A DNA stretch of 64,000 nucleotides from Methylobacterium sp. AMS5 (GCF_001542815.1 NZ_CP006992.1:4655501-4719500), one strand, 5' to 3'; positions 1 to 8,980 are shown, numbered from the stretch's first letter. Made by a program: numbers and translations. The notes: a model not told the origin generated them from the sequence alone.

Positions 1-1
1 C

Positions 2-112
2 GTGCCGCGCCACGACGGCGTGCCGCTGAAGCGCCACGAGGGCGGCATGGCCGACAATGCGGTGCTCGCCGAGCACGCCGCGCGCATCCGGGCGGCGCTG
101 GACGAGGGCTGA
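2..112 (+). CDS. C-terminal end of an unidentified protein (partial)
   Basis: An open frame enters from the left window edge and stops with TGA at 110-112. The 36 visible residues end in MADNAVLAEHAARIRAALDEG-like helix, and codon third positions are strongly GC, as in the neighbouring genes. The start and most of the protein lie outside the window. I do not recognise the family from this short tail. Confidence 0.5.
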   Translation: MPRHDGVPLKRHEGGMADNAVLAEHAARIRAALDEG

Positions 113-168
113 GCCGGCCCCGCGACATCCGTTCGCTCCCGCTCGGGATCCGCGGATGCCGCCTCCGC

Positions 169-597
169 TCAGGCGTGCCGTGCCCCGTTCGCCGATCCCG
201 CGCCGGCTCCCATGCTGCTTCCCATGGACGCGATCACCGAGCGCAGGCCGGCATTCTCGGCCTCCAACTCAGCGATCCGGCGGAGCAGGACGGCGATCGA
301 CGGGTCCGTCAACGGTGCCGGGGACGGCTCGGGGGCGGCCTTCGGCGCCTCTGCGAAGGCGACGCCGACCGCGTCGCCGCGGCGCCAGCGCAGATTCGAC
401 CGGAGAGTGATTTCTTTCTGCGGGATATAGAGGTCGAACGATTCCGGCAGGGTGTTGGTCTCGCTCAACTCCAGCCGTGCGCCCATCTCCGAGAAATCGC
501 GGACGATGCAATCCATGCTGGACGCACCTTTGTTGAAGTGGATCCGCCCCTTGAGAAAGGTTCGCTTGCGAGGCTCCTGGCGCTTCTCGCTGATCAT
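169..597 (-). CDS. PilZ domain protein
   Basis: Protein of 142 residues with an N-terminal PilZ domain: an RKRTFLKG segment (the RxxxR half of the c-di-GMP site) near residue 10 and DFSEMGARLEL (the D/NxSxxG half) near residue 36. The C-terminal part is a Pro/Ala-rich linker and a short coiled coil (IAELEAENAGLRSV). PilZ domains bind cyclic di-GMP and pass the signal to motility, polysaccharide or transcription targets; the target here is unknown. The longer frame opens at 675, but ATG 597 is preceded by GGAGA at proper spacing and starts directly on the domain, so I chose it. Confidence 0.8.
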   Translation of the reverse strand: MISEKRQEPRKRTFLKGRIHFNKGASSMDCIVRDFSEMGARLELSETNTLPESFDLYIPQKEITLRSNLRWRRGDAVGVAFAEAPKAAPEPSPAPLTDPSIAVLLRRIAELEAENAGLRSVIASMGSSMGAGAGSANGARHA

Positions 598-683
598 GAT
601 CGGTCTCCGGCCCGCCTGACTGTCCACCTGTCTGGCATGCCGGCCGTTAAGGAATGCTCGACTCGATTCAAGCACCCGCTAGG

Positions 684-729
684 GCATCATCCCGAAAGGT
701 GGTTGCCGGCTTTCGGAAAAGGACGATGC
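684..729. repeat. REP-like palindromic repeat, copy 1
   Basis: Imperfect inverted repeat: the outer arms GCATCATCC and GGACGATGC pair with one mismatch, and the inner arms CCGAAA and TTTCGG pair exactly around a GC-rich loop. The same unit occurs in reverse orientation near 9,217-9,254. It lies between two minus-strand genes (the PilZ start side and the stop of the next gene), as REP elements usually do. Confidence 0.6.
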
Positions 730-730
730 A

Positions 731-979
731 CTAGGCGCCGTCGGTTGCCCGCTCCGTTCCGCCCTCGTCGAGGCACTGGAACAGGTAGAAGCCGTTGAAG
801 CGCACGGCGGTCACCGCAGCGCGGTCGTCGAAGCCGGGGGGAGGGCTGGCGCTTCCATCGATGCGCCCGCCGAAGGTCCAGCGGCGCCCGCCGACGAAGC
901 GCGGCACGGCACAGCTCTCCGGAACGGCGCAGAAAAGCGCTTCCCTGCCCCGGCGGCGGAACAGGTTGTAGCTTCGCAT
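731..979 (-). CDS. Small hypothetical protein (82 aa)
   Basis: ATG at 979 has a strong ribosome binding site (GGAGGAG) just upstream. The product is 82 residues, basic at the N-terminus (MRSYNLFRRRGREALF), with two Cys and an Arg/Gly-rich middle, and ends acidic (CLDEGGTERATDGA). There is no signal peptide or membrane segment. I do not recognise a family. The good ribosome site and GC-rich third positions argue that it is translated. Confidence 0.55.
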   Translation of the reverse strand: MRSYNLFRRRGREALFCAVPESCAVPRFVGGRRWTFGGRIDGSASPPPGFDDRAAVTAVRFNGFYLFQCLDEGGTERATDGA

Positions 980-1258
980 CGGATCTCCTCCGCATCGCCG
1001 CACCCTCGGAATCACGGTAGTCCGACAATCGGTCCGGTTTGTGTCGGTCAGGGCCATCGCTTGAAGGCGATGACCCTGGTTTCCTGCCGGCCTTGGTCGC
1101 CCGCGCCCGCGCCCGCCTCCGCGGAGCGCATCGGTTGCGTGGACTTGCCGCTCCGCTCGATGCTTTCCGGGGCTCACGCCCCCGAATGCTCGCTTCGCGC
1201 GGCGAAGCCACTCACGCGGCTCCGAGCGGTCGCCCGGTTCTTTGTGGGTACAGGCCGA

Positions 1259-3148
1259 TCAGGCCGGGACGGCGTCGGCCTCTGCCCGGCAATCCGGTTC
1301 GTCGGTCGGCGTCTCGCGGTCGGCCGCGGCGAGGCGGACGGCGTGGTTGATCACTGCCATATGGGTGAAACCCTGCGGGACGTTTCCGCGCTGCTCGCCC
1401 GTTTCCGCGTCGATCTCCTCGGCGAATAGGCCGAGATCGTTGCCCCGCGCCAGCAGCCGCTCGAACAGGGCGGCGGCCTCGTCGTGACGGCCGGCCAGCG
1501 CCAGACAGCCGACCCGCCAAAAGGCGCAGGCGGTGAAGGTCGCCTCCTCCCCCTCCAACCCGTCGTCGATCCGGTAGCGGTAGACGAGGTCGCCCGCGCC
1601 GAGTTCCGCGCCGACCCGCTCCAGGGTTTTCGCAACGCGCGGATCGTGCGGATCGAAGGCGCCGAACAGCACGGCGCGCAGCACCGCTGCGTCGAGATCG
1701 TCCGATTCGTAGGCCATGGTGTAGGCGCCGCGCGCCGCGTTCCAGCCCCGCGCATGGTACTCTGCTCGGATCTCGTCCGCCGCCCGCTCCCACCCGGCGA
1801 TCGTGTCGGGACTCGCGAGACGGTGCTTCGGGTCGGCGCGGGCGATCTGCACGGCGCGGTCGAGGCCGACCCAGAGCATCGCCTTGGTGTGCAGGCTTTG
1901 GCGCTTCTGCGTGCGCATCTCCCACAGGCCGTGATCGGGCGCGTGGCGGGCCCGCAGGATGTGGTCGGTGAGATGGCCGAGTGCCTCGGGCAGATGGTCG
2001 TTCACCTTGACCGGCGGGTCGAATTCCACCGCCTCGAGGTAGCCGTGGAGGGCCACCAGGAACTCGCCGTAGATGTCGTACTGCTCCTGATCGGCCGCCG
2101 CGTTGCCGATCCGCACCGGGCCGGTGCCGCGCCAGCCGCGCAGGTGGTCGAGGGATTCCTCCCGCGGCACCGCACCGTCGAGGGCGTACATCAGGTGGAG
2201 GTCGCGCCCCCGGCTCGTATCGGCCTCGCGCAGGAAGCGCAGGAACTCGGCGGCTTCGCGCTGGTAGCCGAGATTGACGAAGGCGGTGACGGTGAAGCTC
2301 GCATCCCGCATCCAGACATAGCGGTAATCGTAGTTGCGGTTGCCCGGCACCGCCTCGGGCAGCCCCGCGGTCGCGGCGGCGACGATGCCGCCGGAAGGGC
2401 CGTGCGTCAGCAGCTTCAGGGTCAGCGCGCTGCGCAGGACCGTCTCGCGATAGGGCCCCTCATAGGTGCAGCGGCCCGACCATTCCTCCCAGTAGGCCCG
2501 CGTGGCCGAGAGCGAGGCATCGACCGTCCCGGGCCTTCCCGCCGCGCCGGGATCGCCACCGTCGCCCTCGCCGTGGGCGAGCACGAGATCGGCGCGCCCG
2601 CCGGCCTTCAGCGCGAAGGCGCCCTCGGCGGCCTCCTCGCGCGGGACGAGTGGCAGGGTGCCGACAGCGCGGATCGCATCGCCGCCGCCGCGAAAGCGGA
2701 TGCAGGTCTCGGATTGTGCCGTCGCCTCGGTCGGGGCGCGGGCATAGTCGAAGGTCGGGCGCACCTGCCATCGGCCCGAGACGCGGCCCGACACGCAGGC
2801 GAGGCGGCGCACCACCTGGCCCTGGACGTGGCCGTCCGGGCCCTCCTCCGGCACGGCTTCGTGCGAATGGATCGGCATGAAATCGGTGAGCACCGCCCGG
2901 CCGGTCGCGGTGACGAAGGTCGTCTCGAGAATGTTGGTGCCGGGCAGATACCGGCGGCTGGTTCCCGTCAGCCCGTCGAGGACGAGGCGGCAACGGCCGC
3001 CGCGGTCGCGGTCGAGCAGCGCCAGAAACACCGCCGGCCCGTCATGCCGGGGCCAGCACAGCCAATCGAGGGAACCGTCGCGGGCGATCAGGGCCGTGGT
3101 GCAGGTATCGCCGATCACGGCGTAGTCGGCGATGGGGGTGTCCGTCAC
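1259..3148 (-). CDS. Glycoside hydrolase family 15 protein (glucoamylase/trehalase-like)
   Basis: Protein of about 629 residues, typical for the bacterial GH15 class that includes glucoamylase-like proteins and trehalases. An N-terminal beta-sandwich (ADYAVIGDTCTTALIARDG, SLDWLCWPRHDGPA) is followed by an (alpha/alpha)6 barrel with the family blocks NYDYRYVWMRDASFTV and GLWEMRTQKRQSLHTKAM. These enzymes act on alpha-glucosidic bonds of malto-oligosaccharides or trehalose; the substrate cannot be read from sequence. There is no signal peptide, so it is probably cytoplasmic. The GTG at 3148 fits the conserved start of the family; the longer frame to 3214 lacks a ribosome site. It stands alone, with no trehalose or glycogen genes beside it. 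Confidence 0.85.
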   Translation of the reverse strand: MTDTPIADYAVIGDTCTTALIARDGSLDWLCWPRHDGPAVFLALLDRDRGGRCRLVLDGLTGTSRRYLPGTNILETTFVTATGRAVLTDFMPIHSHEAVPEEGPDGHVQGQVVRRLACVSGRVSGRWQVRPTFDYARAPTEATAQSETCIRFRGGGDAIRAVGTLPLVPREEAAEGAFALKAGGRADLVLAHGEGDGGDPGAAGRPGTVDASLSATRAYWEEWSGRCTYEGPYRETVLRSALTLKLLTHGPSGGIVAAATAGLPEAVPGNRNYDYRYVWMRDASFTVTAFVNLGYQREAAEFLRFLREADTSRGRDLHLMYALDGAVPREESLDHLRGWRGTGPVRIGNAAADQEQYDIYGEFLVALHGYLEAVEFDPPVKVNDHLPEALGHLTDHILRARHAPDHGLWEMRTQKRQSLHTKAMLWVGLDRAVQIARADPKHRLASPDTIAGWERAADEIRAEYHARGWNAARGAYTMAYESDDLDAAVLRAVLFGAFDPHDPRVAKTLERVGAELGAGDLVYRYRIDDGLEGEEATFTACAFWRVGCLALAGRHDEAAALFERLLARGNDLGLFAEEIDAETGEQRGNVPQGFTHMAVINHAVRLAAADRETPTDEPDCRAEADAVPA

Positions 3149-3240
3149 GATGATTCCCGGTCGAGTGGCGCCGCGGCAACGTCCCGTGATGCGCAGGGTT
3201 CGCCCCTGCGACATCAGGCGACGCGGCGCGAAGCGCCGGC

Positions 3241-3498
3241 TCAGTAGCGGGGGGCGTGGTTACGCATGAACCGCCGCGACGGGCTCCGCCTCGGCCGGTA
3301 GGCCCGCCGGGTGCCGTACCCCCCGGGCCGCCGATAGTTGCCGCTGTTGACGCCGGCACTGCGATCGTTGCCGGTGGCGCTCGCCGACGGCGAGAGACCG
3401 CTGCCCGAATTGCCGCCCTGTGCGCCGGCGGGGCCGGCGACGGCCAGGGCGAGCGTCGCCGCCAGGGCGACGAGACTGATGCGAAGCGGAAATTTCAT
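3241..3498 (-). CDS. Small secreted basic protein
   Basis: Protein of 85 residues with a clear signal peptide (MKFPLRISLVALAATLALAVA, cleavage after AGA near residue 26). The mature part is low-complexity, rich in Gly, Ser and Arg, and ends with a basic tail (RRAYRPRRSPSRRFMRNH). No enzyme motif is visible. It is a typical uncharacterised periplasmic protein; the charge could suit binding to envelope polymers or nucleic acid, but that is a guess. Confidence 0.6.
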   Translation of the reverse strand: MKFPLRISLVALAATLALAVAGPAGAQGGNSGSGLSPSASATGNDRSAGVNSGNYRRPGGYGTRRAYRPRRSPSRRFMRNHAPRY

Positions 3499-3557
3499 GG
3501 TTCGAACCTTTTCGAAGAAGGGCCCCGCGCGGGCTCCGTGAGGGAGCGAACCGTGCC

Positions 3558-4724
3558 TCAGACCGCTTGTTCCCCGCCGATCCAGGTGCCGAGCACGGCC
3601 TTGTCGGCGGAAAGCGCGACGAGATCGGCCGCAAAGCCGGGGGCGATGCGGCCGAGCCGCCCGTCGAGTCCGAGGAAGCGGGCCGGGGTCAGCGAGGCCA
3701 TCGCCAGGGCCTCCGCGAGGGAGGCGCCGCCGCGCGTGCTCATGTGGCGGACGGCTTCCGCCATGGTGATCGCCGCGCCCGCCAGGGTGCCGTCCTCGCC
3801 GGTGAGCCGGTCGCCGGTCCGGACGATCCGGCGCCCGAACAGGGTGAAGGACGCGTCCGCGCGGCTGTCGCCGACCGGTGGCATGGCATCGCTCACCAGC
3901 ATCAGCCGCTCGCTTCCCTTGAGGCGCAGAGCCAGCCGAAGCTGGTCGTCGCCGACATGATGGCCGTCGGCGATGATCCCGGCAAAAGTCCCCTCCTCCG
4001 AGAGGGCGACGCCGACCGCGCCGGTCTCGCGCGGCCCGATCTGCGACATGGCGTTGAACAGGTGGGTGAAGCCGGTGAGCCCTTCCGCCATCGCCGCCCG
4101 GATCGCGACTCCCGTATCCGCCGTATGCCCGGCGCAGACCCGGGCGCCGCGGGCGACGAGGTCGGCCACCGCACCGGCCGGCACCCGCTCCGGCGCCAGC
4201 GTCACCAGGGTGAGGCCGTGCTCGCCCAAGCCGGTCAGGAGTTCGGCGTCGCCGGGGCCGAATTCGGCGAGCCGGGACGGGTCGTGGATTCCGATCCGCT
4301 GCGGGCTCAGGAACGGCCCTTCGAGGTGGATGCCGAGGATACCGGGAATCCCGGCGCGGATCGCCGCCGCAACGCCCGCGATGGCCGCCCGGATCGCGGG
4401 CCGCGTGTCGGTGATGAGGGTCGGCAGCAGGGCGGTGGTCCCGCCGCGCCGGTGCGCCGCCGCGATCCGGGCGATGCCGGCCACGCTGGAATCGTCGTTG
4501 AGGAGCACCCCTCCGCCGCCATTGACCTGAAGGTCGATGAAGCCCGGCACCAGCACCGTGCCCGCCGGCAGCCGGACAAGGGGCACGCCCGCAGGTGGTT
4601 CGGCGGTGACGTCGATGATGTGCCCGCCGCGCAGCACGACGGCGCGGTCGCCGAGCATCCGCTCGCCGTCGAAGACGCGGTCCGCGCAGATCGCTTGATC
4701 ACATCGGGTTCCCAAAGGGATCAT
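3558..4724 (-). CDS. nagA: N-acetylglucosamine-6-phosphate deacetylase
   Basis: Protein of 388 residues, the normal length for NagA. It hydrolyses GlcNAc-6-phosphate to glucosamine-6-phosphate and acetate in the cytoplasm. Amidohydrolase-fold motifs are present in order: PGFIDLQVNGGGG, HLEGPFL (metal-site Glu), GHTADTG, HLFNAMSQI, DGHHV and LVSDAMPP (catalytic Asp). It is the last gene of a minus-strand series murQ, SIS protein, nagA; the product of MurQ (GlcNAc-6-P) is the substrate of NagA. A palindrome-rich gap of about 100 bp separates it from the SIS gene. The ATG at 4724 has no convincing ribosome site; a start a few codons downstream is possible. Confidence 0.92.
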   Translation of the reverse strand: MIPLGTRCDQAICADRVFDGERMLGDRAVVLRGGHIIDVTAEPPAGVPLVRLPAGTVLVPGFIDLQVNGGGGVLLNDDSSVAGIARIAAAHRRGGTTALLPTLITDTRPAIRAAIAGVAAAIRAGIPGILGIHLEGPFLSPQRIGIHDPSRLAEFGPGDAELLTGLGEHGLTLVTLAPERVPAGAVADLVARGARVCAGHTADTGVAIRAAMAEGLTGFTHLFNAMSQIGPRETGAVGVALSEEGTFAGIIADGHHVGDDQLRLALRLKGSERLMLVSDAMPPVGDSRADASFTLFGRRIVRTGDRLTGEDGTLAGAAITMAEAVRHMSTRGGASLAEALAMASLTPARFLGLDGRLGRIAPGFAADLVALSADKAVLGTWIGGEQAV

Positions 4725-4741
4725 CCCTTCGGCGGGGTATC

Positions 4742-4803
4742 GGGGCAGAGCCCCAATGTCGTCCCAGGGCTCCGCCCTGGCCCCGCGAAAGGGCGCGCCC
4801 TTT
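4742..4803. repeat. Cluster of three perfect palindromes between the SIS gene and nagA
   Basis: Three consecutive perfect inverted repeats: GGGGCAGAGCCCC (4742-4754), CCAGGGCTCCGCCCTGG (4764-4780) and AAAGGGCGCGCCCTTT (4788-4803). The cluster lies in the gap between the SIS gene stop (4822) and the nagA start (4724), inside what is otherwise an operon. It may be a dispersed intergenic repeat that folds into stacked hairpins and dampens or processes the transcript. Confidence 0.65.
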
Positions 4804-4821
4804 CGAAACCCGGACTCGTCA

Positions 4822-5835
4822 TCACAGCGTCTCCGTCACCTTGGTGAGGCCGGCCGGCTTGTCCGGGTCGAGGCCGCGGCGTCGGGCCTCGGCCTCGATG
4901 GCGCGGTAGGCCGGCACCAGCATGGCGATGGGGTCGCAGGCCGGATGGCCGTCGCCGAGCCAGGGCAGGGTGCCGAGTGGACCGCCGCAGGCATGGACCC
5001 GCAGCCCGTCGCGGGTGAGGTCGCGCACGAGCGCGTCCACGCCCTCGGCCAGCGGATCGGCTTGGCGCAAAGCCAGGACCGGCGTTGCGCTTGAGACGGA
5101 GGCGCGGGGGCCGTGACGCAGCTCCGCCGCCGAGTAGCCGAGCGCGGGCAGGCGCAGGGTCTCGGCGAGCTTGAGGGCGATCTCGCGCAGGGGGCCGAGC
5201 CCGTGGCCGCGCCCCGTGACGAAGGCCGCGGGCGCGCCCGCGAGGTCGGCGCTCCAGGCGGACCAGTCGAGGGCGAGCGCCTGTCTCAGCCGTTCCGGCA
5301 GGGCGGTGAGGCCCTGTTCCAGCTCCCCGTCGCCGGCCCAGGCCGCCACCAGCGCGGCGCCCGCGAGGGCCGAATTCGTCACCGTCTTGGTGGCGGCGAC
5401 CGCCTGCTCCGGCCCAGCGAGGATCGGCAGGACGAGGTCGCTCGCCCGCGCGGCCGGGGATTCGGGATCGTTGACGAGGGCGAGCGTCACGGCTCCGCCG
5501 GCGCGCGCCGCTTCCGTCGCCGCGACGAGATCGGGCGAGCGGCCCGATTGCGAGACCACGACGAAGAGCGCGCCCGCAACCTTGGGCGGACGGTCATAGC
5601 CCGTCACCACCGAGGGTGCGGCGGCCGAAACCGGCAGGCCGAGCCGCGTCTCGATCAGGTAGCGCAGATGCACGCCGGCATGGCCCGAACTGCCGCGCCC
5701 GCACACGACCACGAAGGGGAAGCTCTTGGCGCGCAATGTCGCGCCGAGGCGGGCGGCTTCGCCCGCTGCCAGCAGCGCGTCGGCGGCGGCGGGGATCGCG
5801 GCGATCTCCCGCGCCATGAAGGTCGTGGCGCTCAT
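4822..5835 (-). CDS. SIS-domain protein, NagB-II/GlmS-isomerase-like (predicted glucosamine-6-phosphate deaminase)
   Basis: Protein of 337 residues with two SIS domains like the isomerase half of GlmS. Visible motifs are VVCGRGSSGHAG (first phosphosugar site), VVSQSGRSPDLVAA (second Ser-rich loop), AATKTVTNSALAG, and SAAELRHGP near residue 250, which carries the catalytic-region Glu/His-Gly-Pro of this class. It lacks the glutaminase domain, so a deaminase role (glucosamine-6-P to fructose-6-P plus ammonia) fits its place between murQ and nagA; this is inference from context. Its ATG overlaps the murQ stop as ATGA, which implies translational coupling. Confidence 0.82.
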   Translation of the reverse strand: MSATTFMAREIAAIPAAADALLAAGEAARLGATLRAKSFPFVVVCGRGSSGHAGVHLRYLIETRLGLPVSAAAPSVVTGYDRPPKVAGALFVVVSQSGRSPDLVAATEAARAGGAVTLALVNDPESPAARASDLVLPILAGPEQAVAATKTVTNSALAGAALVAAWAGDGELEQGLTALPERLRQALALDWSAWSADLAGAPAAFVTGRGHGLGPLREIALKLAETLRLPALGYSAAELRHGPRASVSSATPVLALRQADPLAEGVDALVRDLTRDGLRVHACGGPLGTLPWLGDGHPACDPIAMLVPAYRAIEAEARRRGLDPDKPAGLTKVTETL

Positions 5836-6719
5836 GACCGGCCCACCTCGCGAAGGGCGCGACGCAGGTTGCCGTCGTGGCGCAGGAGCAGGTCGTCGGC
5901 CCGCATGGCGCTCATCCCCCCCGCGAGCAGCACTGCGCGCTTGATGTCGCCCTCGGCCCGCGTCAGGGCGTCGGCGGCGACGTCTGCCGGGCAGCCCGCG
6001 AGCTCGCAGACCATGGCGACGCCGCGGGCGCGCAGCTTCCGGTTGGTCGCGCGCATCGCCACCATCCGCCCACGATAGACCCGCCCCAGCCGGATCATCA
6101 CCAAGGTGGAGAATAGGTTGAGGATCACCTTCTGTGCCGTGCCCGCCTTCATGCGGGTGGAGCCCGCCAGCACCTCGGCCCCCGTGGCGGCGAGGATACC
6201 GTGGGCGGCCTCGCGCAGGATCGGCGCCTCCGGGTTGTTGCTGATGCCGACGGTAACGGCGCCGCGGCCGCGGGCGGCCTTCAGCGCCTCGACGGTGAAG
6301 GGCGTGGAGCCGCTGGCGGCGAGCCCCACGACCACGTCGCGCGGGCCGATCTCGGCGCTTGCGATCCAGGCGGCGCCATCGGCGGCGGAATCCTCCGCAT
6401 CCTCCACGGCGCGCAGCAGGGCGCCCTCCCCGCCGGCGATGGCGAAACCGAGCTGCGCCTCCGGCCAATCGAAGGTCGGCGGCAATTCCGCCCCGTCCTG
6501 CACGCCGATCCGCGCGGAGGTGCCGGCCCCGACATAGACCAGCCGCCCGCCCTCGCGCAGGCCCGGCTCGGCGGCCCGCGCCGCCGCATCGATCGCCGGC
6601 AGGGCCGGCCCCACCGCCGCCACCGCCGCGAGCTGGCCCTCCCAGAGCGCCTGGAGGATGTCGAGCCCGCCCCAGGCGTCGAGATCGACGTAGCGGGCGC
6701 TGGCGTCCTCGGTCCTCAT
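5832..6719 (-). CDS. murQ: N-acetylmuramic acid 6-phosphate etherase
   Basis: Protein of 295 residues, the family length. MurQ cleaves the lactyl ether of MurNAc-6-P to give GlcNAc-6-P and D-lactate during cell-wall recycling. The N-terminal SIS domain shows YVGAGTSARIGVQDGAELPPTF and VGLAASGSTPF, and the hallmark block AGSTRMKAGTAQKVILN is intact near residue 190. First gene of the murQ-SIS-nagA series. The ATG at 6719 begins the family N-terminus, although its ribosome site (AAGG) is weak. No MurNAc kinase or transporter gene is adjacent. Confidence 0.93.
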   Translation of the reverse strand: MRTEDASARYVDLDAWGGLDILQALWEGQLAAVAAVGPALPAIDAAARAAEPGLREGGRLVYVGAGTSARIGVQDGAELPPTFDWPEAQLGFAIAGGEGALLRAVEDAEDSAADGAAWIASAEIGPRDVVVGLAASGSTPFTVEALKAARGRGAVTVGISNNPEAPILREAAHGILAATGAEVLAGSTRMKAGTAQKVILNLFSTLVMIRLGRVYRGRMVAMRATNRKLRARGVAMVCELAGCPADVAADALTRAEGDIKRAVLLAGGMSAMRADDLLLRHDGNLRRALREVGRS

Positions 6720-7000
6720 GCCTTGCGTGCCCTGCTCGTCCGCATCGCGTTCATCCGATTCCGTCTTCGGCCGATTCCGTTTTCGGCACTGCATCACGCG
6801 CCTCGCCTGTTCGAAAGAGGTCATCCCCGATGCGGTTCCGCCGGACGCGGAAAACGGACGTCGGCGCGATTTCGCTGCATGCGATCCGATGCGATCAGGG
6901 ATCGGTTGGCCGGTCCCGGCGTTCGGTTGGCGCGCGCCGTTCCGGCTCCTTGCAGGGGGCTTGCAGGGGCGCGCGCTGCAATCCGGCCGGGGGAGAGGGC

Positions 7001-7828
7001 GTGCAACAGGGGCAGATCGAGGCGCATGCCGAAGAACGATCGGACACCGCGTTGGACCAATCGGCATCGGTGGCGTCGCGGCCCTTGCGCCTGCTCACCT
7101 ACAACGTCCGCCATTGCCGCGGCACCGATGGGCGGGTCGCACCGGAGCGGGTTGCACGGGTGATCGCCGCCTTGGCGCCCGACATCGTCGCGCTCCAAGA
7201 GGTCGATGTCGGGCGCCCGCGCACCGGCGGTCTGGATCAGGCGGAGGAGATCGCCCGGCTGGTCGGAATGTTCTCGCATTTCCACCCGGCCCTGCACATC
7301 GAGGAGGAGCGCTACGGCGATGCCGTGCTCACCCACCTGCCCTCGCGGCTCCGGCGCGCCGGCCCCCTGCCCGGCCTGCTGCGGCGCCCCGGCCTGGAGC
7401 CAAGGGGGGCGCTGTGGGTCGAGGTGGCGGCGGGCGCAAGCAAGCTTCAGGTGCTCACCACCCATTTCGGATTGCTCGGGGCGGAGCGCGTCGCCCAGGC
7501 CAAGGCGTTGCTCGGGCCGCACTGGCTCGGCGATCCGGCCTGCCACGCGCCGGCGGTGCTGCTCGGCGACTTCAACGCCACGGGCTGGTCGCGCGCCTAC
7601 CGCCGGCTGAGCGGCCGCCTCACCGATGCGCGGCGGCTCACCGCGGAGCGGCGCTGGCGGCGCGGCGGGGCGACCTTCCCGAGCCGCTTCCCCCTCCTGC
7701 GCATCGACCATGTCTTCGTGAGCGAGCGCGTCGCCGTCGAGCGCGTCGCGGTCGTGGACACGCCGCTGGCGCGGAAGGCGTCCGACCATCTGCCGGTTCT
7801 GGCGGAGATACGGATCGAGCCGGGTTGA
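7001..7828 (+). CDS. Endonuclease/exonuclease/phosphatase (EEP) family protein
   Basis: Protein of 275 residues from GTG 7001, which follows a strong GGGGGAG ribosome site. EEP-fold motifs appear in order: LRLLTYNVRHCRG, IVALQEVDVG (metal-binding Glu), VLTTHFGLL, LLGDFNATGW (Asp/Asn), RIDHVFVS and SDHLPVLAEI (catalytic Asp-His). Members are Mg-dependent nucleases or phosphoesterases. No signal peptide is visible. E. coli YbhP, encoded next to cardiolipin synthase ClsB, is the same fold, and a PLD protein and a DedA protein lie about 1.5 kb away here, so a lipid-phosphate role is as likely as a nuclease one. Confidence 0.8.
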   Translation: MQQGQIEAHAEERSDTALDQSASVASRPLRLLTYNVRHCRGTDGRVAPERVARVIAALAPDIVALQEVDVGRPRTGGLDQAEEIARLVGMFSHFHPALHIEEERYGDAVLTHLPSRLRRAGPLPGLLRRPGLEPRGALWVEVAAGASKLQVLTTHFGLLGAERVAQAKALLGPHWLGDPACHAPAVLLGDFNATGWSRAYRRLSGRLTDARRLTAERRWRRGGATFPSRFPLLRIDHVFVSERVAVERVAVVDTPLARKASDHLPVLAEIRIEPG

Positions 7829-7906
7829 GGGACTTTCGGCGCGCGCGCATGGTCGTTCGCGGGCCGGCCCGACGACCGGCCGTGGGCGGGAGAGGATGCG
7901 CGCACG

Positions 7907-8974
7907 ATGACGAAGACGACAGGACCTCTGACCGCTCTCGGTCTCGCCGCCCTGACCGCATTGTCCGCCGGGCCGGCGCGGGCCGAGCCGCCGCGGATCG
8001 CCGTGGTCGCGACCGGCGGCACCATCGCGATGAAGCTCGATCCCACGACCCACGCGCCCGTTCCCGCCCTCTCGGGCGAGGATCTCGTCGCGGCGGTGCC
8101 GAAGCTCAAGGACATCGCCTCCGTTGAGGTCACGGAGTTCAGCAACGTGCCGAGCGACTATATGGGCCCGGACCGCTGGCCGGCGCTGAGCGCCAAGCTC
8201 GACGCGCTGCTCGCCGATCCCGGCATCCGCGGGGCGATCGTCCTGCACGGGACCGACACCCTCGATCAGACCGCCTACTTCCTCGACCTGACGCTGAAGA
8301 GCGACAAGCCGGTGGTGCTGGTGGGGGCGCAACGCAACGCGTCCGACACGGATGCCGACGGCCCGCGCAACCTCCTCAACGCCGCCCGCCAGATCCTGTC
8401 CGACGGCGCGGTGGGCCAGGGCGTGACGGTGACGCTCAACCACCGCATCAATGCGGCCCGCGAGGTGCGCAAGACCCACACCAGCAACGTCGAGACCTTC
8501 CATTCGGGGGAGGCCGGCATCCTGGGATACGTGGACGAGGACCGTGTCGTGTTCGGCCGCCGCTCCCTGCGCCGCCAGACCCTGCCGCTGCCGGAGCGGA
8601 TGCCGCGGGTCGATCTCGTGGCGATGTATGCCGGCGCCGACGGATCGCAGGTGCGGCATGCGGCCGAGAGCGGGGCCGAGGCGATCGTGGTCGAGGCCTA
8701 TGGCTGGGGCAACGTCAACGCCGAGATGCACGACGCCATCGCCGAGGTCATCGCCAAGGGTGTGCCGGTGATCGTGGCGACCAAGGTCCATGATGGCCGT
8801 GCGCTCCCGGTCTACGGCTTCAAGGGCGGCGGCAACACCCTGCGAAAGGCCGGCGCGGTGTTCGCCGGCGACCTCACGCCGGACAAGGCCCGCATCCTCA
8901 CCCTGCTCGCCCTGCCCGCGGGCAAGGAGGCGCGGAAGGACCCCGCGGCCCTGCAGGCCGTGTTCGACAAGTAG
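7907..8974 (+). CDS. ansB: Periplasmic type II L-asparaginase
   Basis: Protein of 355 residues with a cleavable signal peptide (TALGLAALTALSAGPARA, about residues 9-27). It hydrolyses L-asparagine to aspartate and ammonia. The two asparaginase signatures are present: VVATGGTIAMKLD (nucleophile Thr in TGGTI, near residue 40) and VLHGTDTLDQTAYFLDLT (second Thr-Asp, near residue 115), plus GAQRNASDTDADGP. The gene runs in the same direction as the EEP gene, 78 bp downstream, and ends at a hairpin that looks like a terminator. Confidence 0.9.
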   Translation: MTKTTGPLTALGLAALTALSAGPARAEPPRIAVVATGGTIAMKLDPTTHAPVPALSGEDLVAAVPKLKDIASVEVTEFSNVPSDYMGPDRWPALSAKLDALLADPGIRGAIVLHGTDTLDQTAYFLDLTLKSDKPVVLVGAQRNASDTDADGPRNLLNAARQILSDGAVGQGVTVTLNHRINAAREVRKTHTSNVETFHSGEAGILGYVDEDRVVFGRRSLRRQTLPLPERMPRVDLVAMYAGADGSQVRHAAESGAEAIVVEAYGWGNVNAEMHDAIAEVIAKGVPVIVATKVHDGRALPVYGFKGGGNTLRKAGAVFAGDLTPDKARILTLLALPAGKEARKDPAALQAVFDK

Positions 8975-8980
8975 CCGTGT

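Noticed and set aside
57..410. Plus-strand open frame over the PilZ gene region
   Set aside because: Arg/Pro/Ser-rich product typical of antisense reading of GC-rich coding DNA; the PilZ gene on the other strand has motifs and a ribosome site.
1484..3247. 587-codon plus-strand frame opposite the GH15 gene
   Set aside because: Mirror of a strongly coding minus-strand gene; composition dominated by Gly, Arg, His and Asp with no domain.
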